NCBI RefSeq assembly: GCF_014529705.1
Contig: NZ_JAANIH010000008.1
Span: 120,887-184,886, forward strand
Length of the DNA: 64,000 nucleotides
Source: Bradyrhizobium campsiandrae
GTDB lineage: Bacteria; Pseudomonadota; Alphaproteobacteria; Rhizobiales; Xanthobacteraceae
Direction: 5' to 3'
A model generated the notes under the pieces. That model was not told the origin of the DNA and did no database searches. It saw only the letters and a program-made list of their open reading frames with translations. Numbering within the stretch: position 1 is the stretch's first letter; every line of letters starts with the position of its first letter. A program made the translations under genes and the position numbers. This document shows positions 61,318 to 64,000 of the stretch, one piece after another.

Positions 61318-64000
61318 GGACGAAGATTGTCGTCGACCCAAATCCGGTCGGGCCGGAAGATCCTATCGGTTCACGTATCGACTGGAGCTTTGTCCATTCT
61401 TGGGAGTCCGGCCCAGCCGGTGTGACTTACCTTGCGCCCTACGTACCGGTGGCAGATGGAAATTCGGGCCTCACTCTTGCACAGGGAGTCGACATTGGCG
61501 GGCAAGGCAATCAGACCACGAATGCAATCACCACGCTCTTCCCAGATTATGCGAATAATCCGAACCTAAGTTTCATTTCAACGTTTGTGGGCCAGACGAA
61601 TGCTTATGCATTGTCACATTTGGCTCCTTCCAAAACGATCAACACTAGTGGAAAGATATCCACCGCTGTTAGCATCACGCTGGAACAAGCAAACGCGATT
61701 ACAAATTACGCCGAACAATCTATCCTGGATAAACTAAGTCGAGATTATACGGCGAAGGCTGCCACGTATGGCCAACCAGGGTGGGATGCGCTTACCGCCT
61801 CACAGCAAACAGCAATTTTCGATTTTGCGTACAACATCGGATTGCATCGTGACCCGCCAAAGCATTATGGGCTAGAAGATCTGACTGCAGGCGTCGCTCC
61901 TACAAACCACGTGTGGGATTTGTTGGCGCAGCACAATTGGTTGGGAGCCGCCTCGTTTCTGTACAAGCAGTATTTGCACGCAAGCAAAGAACAGCATGAC
62001 CGTAGATATGCTGAGGCGGATCTTCTGCTCGACGGTCAGACATCAAGTTTAAAATTTGAGACGGGCCAAACGGTCGCAAACAACACAAGTTACGGATTTT
62101 CGATCTCAGATGCTACTTCGCAGTTTGCGCTTGATCCAACTGGCCCCAGCCTTCTCCTGACCAGTGGAGCCGGCTCTCCTAAGATTAATTCATTTCAGCT
62201 GCCACCCGATGACGGCTTTCAATATCGAGTTAGTTACGAAGTGGGGACGGTTTGGTCGACCGCTCAAATTGTTCAGGCGGATAACTTTCTCACTCTGCCA
62301 GCTGGAGGTGTCGACGGTCTTTCCGTCACGATGCTTGACTCGACCGGAAACCTTGTGTCTGGCTCACCCGACTTTGCTTTCTATGTGACCTTCGCCTCTA
62401 CAGGTACATTCTCAGCAAATGTGGCATCGTTTGCGGCGCCGGATGCGGGTCCGACAATTACGGTGACAGATCTTTCCGCTGCGCACGGTCAGACCTTTGC
62501 CGCGTCATCGCTATTCAGTTTCAGCGACGCTTATGGCCTCGTCGGCGCGCAGTATGACTTCTGGTACGACGGCAAGGGCGGCGGCTATTTTACTTTAAAC
62601 GGATCGCCGCTTGAGGCTAGCAAAGACAATTTTGTAACCGCAGCTCAGTTGTCTAGCTTGGTGTTCCATCCAGGCACAGGAATTGACACCCTTTGGATCA
62701 AGGCAAGTGATGGACTGGCTTGGGGCAATTGGTCTCAAAGCTTCACTATAGTTGGAGCTGCCAACCACGCTCCCGTCGTGAGCGCCTCCGACTACAGCGC
62801 AACGCACAGTCAAAACATCTCGGCATCGAGCCTGTTCTCGGTCAGTGACGCCGACAGCGACAGCATGACCGCTTTCCGCTTCTGGGACTCGACCAGCGAT
62901 GGCAGCAGCGGCCACTTCGTCGTCAATGGAGTGGCTCAGGGCACCAACCAGAACATTGACGTCACTGCAGCTCAACTCGCCAGCACCACCTTCCAAAGCG
63001 GCGCCGTCTCCGACGACCTCTGGGTCCAGGCCTTCGACGGCACCGCCTGGAGCGCCTGGAAGGAATTCCACGTCAACCCGCCGGTCAATCACGCTCCTGC
63101 CGTGAGCGTCTCCGACTACAGCGCGACACACAATCAGAACGTCCCGGCATCGAGCCTGTTCTCGGTCAGCGATGCCGACGGCGACAGCATGACCGCCTAT
63201 CGCTTCTGGGATTCGACCACCGACGCCAGCAGCGGGCACTTCGTCGTCAATGGAGTGGCCCAGGGTACTAACCAGAACATCGATGTCACCGCAGCCCAAC
63301 TTGCCAGCACGACATTCCAGAGCGGCGCCATCTCCGACGACCTCTGGGTCCAGGCCTTCGACGGCTCGGCCTGGAGCACCTGGAAGGAATTCCACGTCAA
63401 CCCGCCAGTCAACCACGCTCCCGTCGTGAGCGCCTCCGATTATAGCGCCACGCACAATCAAAACGTCGCAGCATCGAGCCTATTCTCGGTCAGCGATGCC
63501 GATGGCGACAGCATGACCGCTTTCCGCTTCTGGGACTCGACGACGGATGCCGGCAGCGGACACTTCGTCGTCAATGGCGTGACCCAGGGCACCAACCAGA
63601 ACATCGACGTCACCGCAGCCCAGCTCGCCAGCACCACCTTTCAGAGCGGCGCTGTCTCCGACGATCTCTGGGTCCAGGCCTTCGACGGCACGGCCTGGAG
63701 CACCTGGAAGGAGTTTCACGTCAACGCGCCGGTCAATCACGCTCCCGTCGTGAGCGCCTCCGACCACAGCGCGACGCTCAACCAGACCATCGCGGCATCG
63801 AGCCTGTTCTCGGTCAGCGATGCCGACGGCGACAGCATGACCGCCTATCGCTTCTGGGATTCGACCACCGACGCCGGCAGCGGACACTTCGTCGTCAATG
63901 GCGTGACCCAGGGCACCAACCAGAACATCGACGTCACCGCAGCCCAGCTCGCCAGCACCACCTTTCAGAGCGGCGCTGTCTCCGACGATCTCTGGGTCCA
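61318..64000 (+). pseudogene. Giant RTX-like/muramidase-like protein, part after the IS, runs off the window
   Basis: Joined across the IS as GG(T)-(G)GG-ACG, the frame reads on without a stop to base 64000. First comes a region resembling pesticin-type (T4-lysozyme-like) muramidases: Glu in SWESGPAGVTY, then YVPVADGNSGLTLAQGVDIG with Thr and Asp in the expected order, and TASQQTAIFDFAYNIG. Next are beta-rich segments, and from about 62440 five 108-residue repeat units. The intact ancestor was a modular secreted protein, possibly an adhesin or cell-wall-active toxin. The C-terminal end is outside the window. Confidence 0.7.
62763..64000 (+). repeat. 324-bp tandem repeats (108 residues per unit)
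   Basis: The motif AACCACGCTCCCGT and its variants starts units at 62763, 63087, 63411 and 63735, exactly 324 bp apart; the fourth is cut by the window end. Each encodes SVSDADGDSMTAYRFWDS-like and AQGTNQNIDVTAAQLAST-like sequence. A degenerate unit precedes at about 62440-62762. Copies 2-4 are nearly identical. Confidence 0.95.

Noticed and set aside
62595..63461. 288-residue minus-strand frame over the tandem repeats (and 63480-63887)
   Set aside because: It is the regular shadow of the plus-strand repeats; its Val/Gly/Ala-rich sequence repeats with the same 324-bp period.
62763..64000. CRISPR array
   Set aside because: Units are 324 bp, coding and without spacers.

Overview
The window looks like chromosome of a Bradyrhizobium-type alphaproteobacterium (inference). 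The grounds are high G+C in the core regions, housekeeping proteins of alphaproteobacterial type (RpoH, RpoD, DnaG, CarA/CarB, GreA), the neighbour order lrp / trxB / lsrB-like, and many short palindromic intergenic repeats present in more than one copy. No species can be proven from the sequence alone.

Layout. 1-11 kb: a cut-off LuxR-type regulator, tRNA-Glu, a pseudouridine synthase, the heat-shock sigma factor rpoH, a secreted amidase, a diguanylate cyclase, a 22-residue Lys/Ala peptide, a LysE-type exporter, a receiver-only response regulator, a short-chain dehydrogenase and an MltB-like lytic transglycosylase. 11.8-16.4 kb: a small conserved gene, a decayed partial copy of it, and an A/T-richer accessory gene. 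That gene encodes a large protein with a restriction-nuclease-like N terminus, a NACHT ATPase and a long C-terminal region, but it carries one in-frame TAA. It is the best candidate here for an antiviral system. 16.4-21 kb: rpoD and dnaG on the minus strand. 21-34 kb: metabolic and transport genes, an ArsR/AHSA1 operon with a visible operator, a hybrid histidine kinase, and an epoxide hydrolase/acyl-CoA synthetase pair. 34-44 kb: carA and carB, separated by a cupin gene, dps, a methyltransferase gene, a tRNA-like gene of unclear isotype and an ArsR/MFS pair; then greA. 44-47.6 kb: a beta-glucanase-like cluster (GH16, clan-A hydrolase, GH16) whose first member is frameshifted, then doxX. 47.6-50.3 kb: lrp, trxB and an LsrB/VtlR-type LysR gene. 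50.3-57.3 kb: a candidate small RNA, a DapA-like aldolase, several very small membrane proteins, an orphan ParA ATPase, an AEC transporter and a GrlR-like protein. 57.4-64 kb: a second LuxR-type regulator and a giant surface or secreted protein (RTX-like region, pesticin-type muramidase-like region, 108-residue tandem repeats). An IS256-family element with a 9-bp target duplication splits that protein, and the window ends inside it.

How the genes fit together. Most of the window is ordinary core genome. The accessory or decaying parts are the NACHT gene, the frameshifted GH16 gene and the IS-split giant protein. Each is broken by a single event that can be read in the sequence, so the intact ancestral frames can be reconstructed. 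Small ORFs missed by length cut-offs (6872-6940, 51825-51974, 52103-52273, 57168-57284) are listed because start sites and composition support them.
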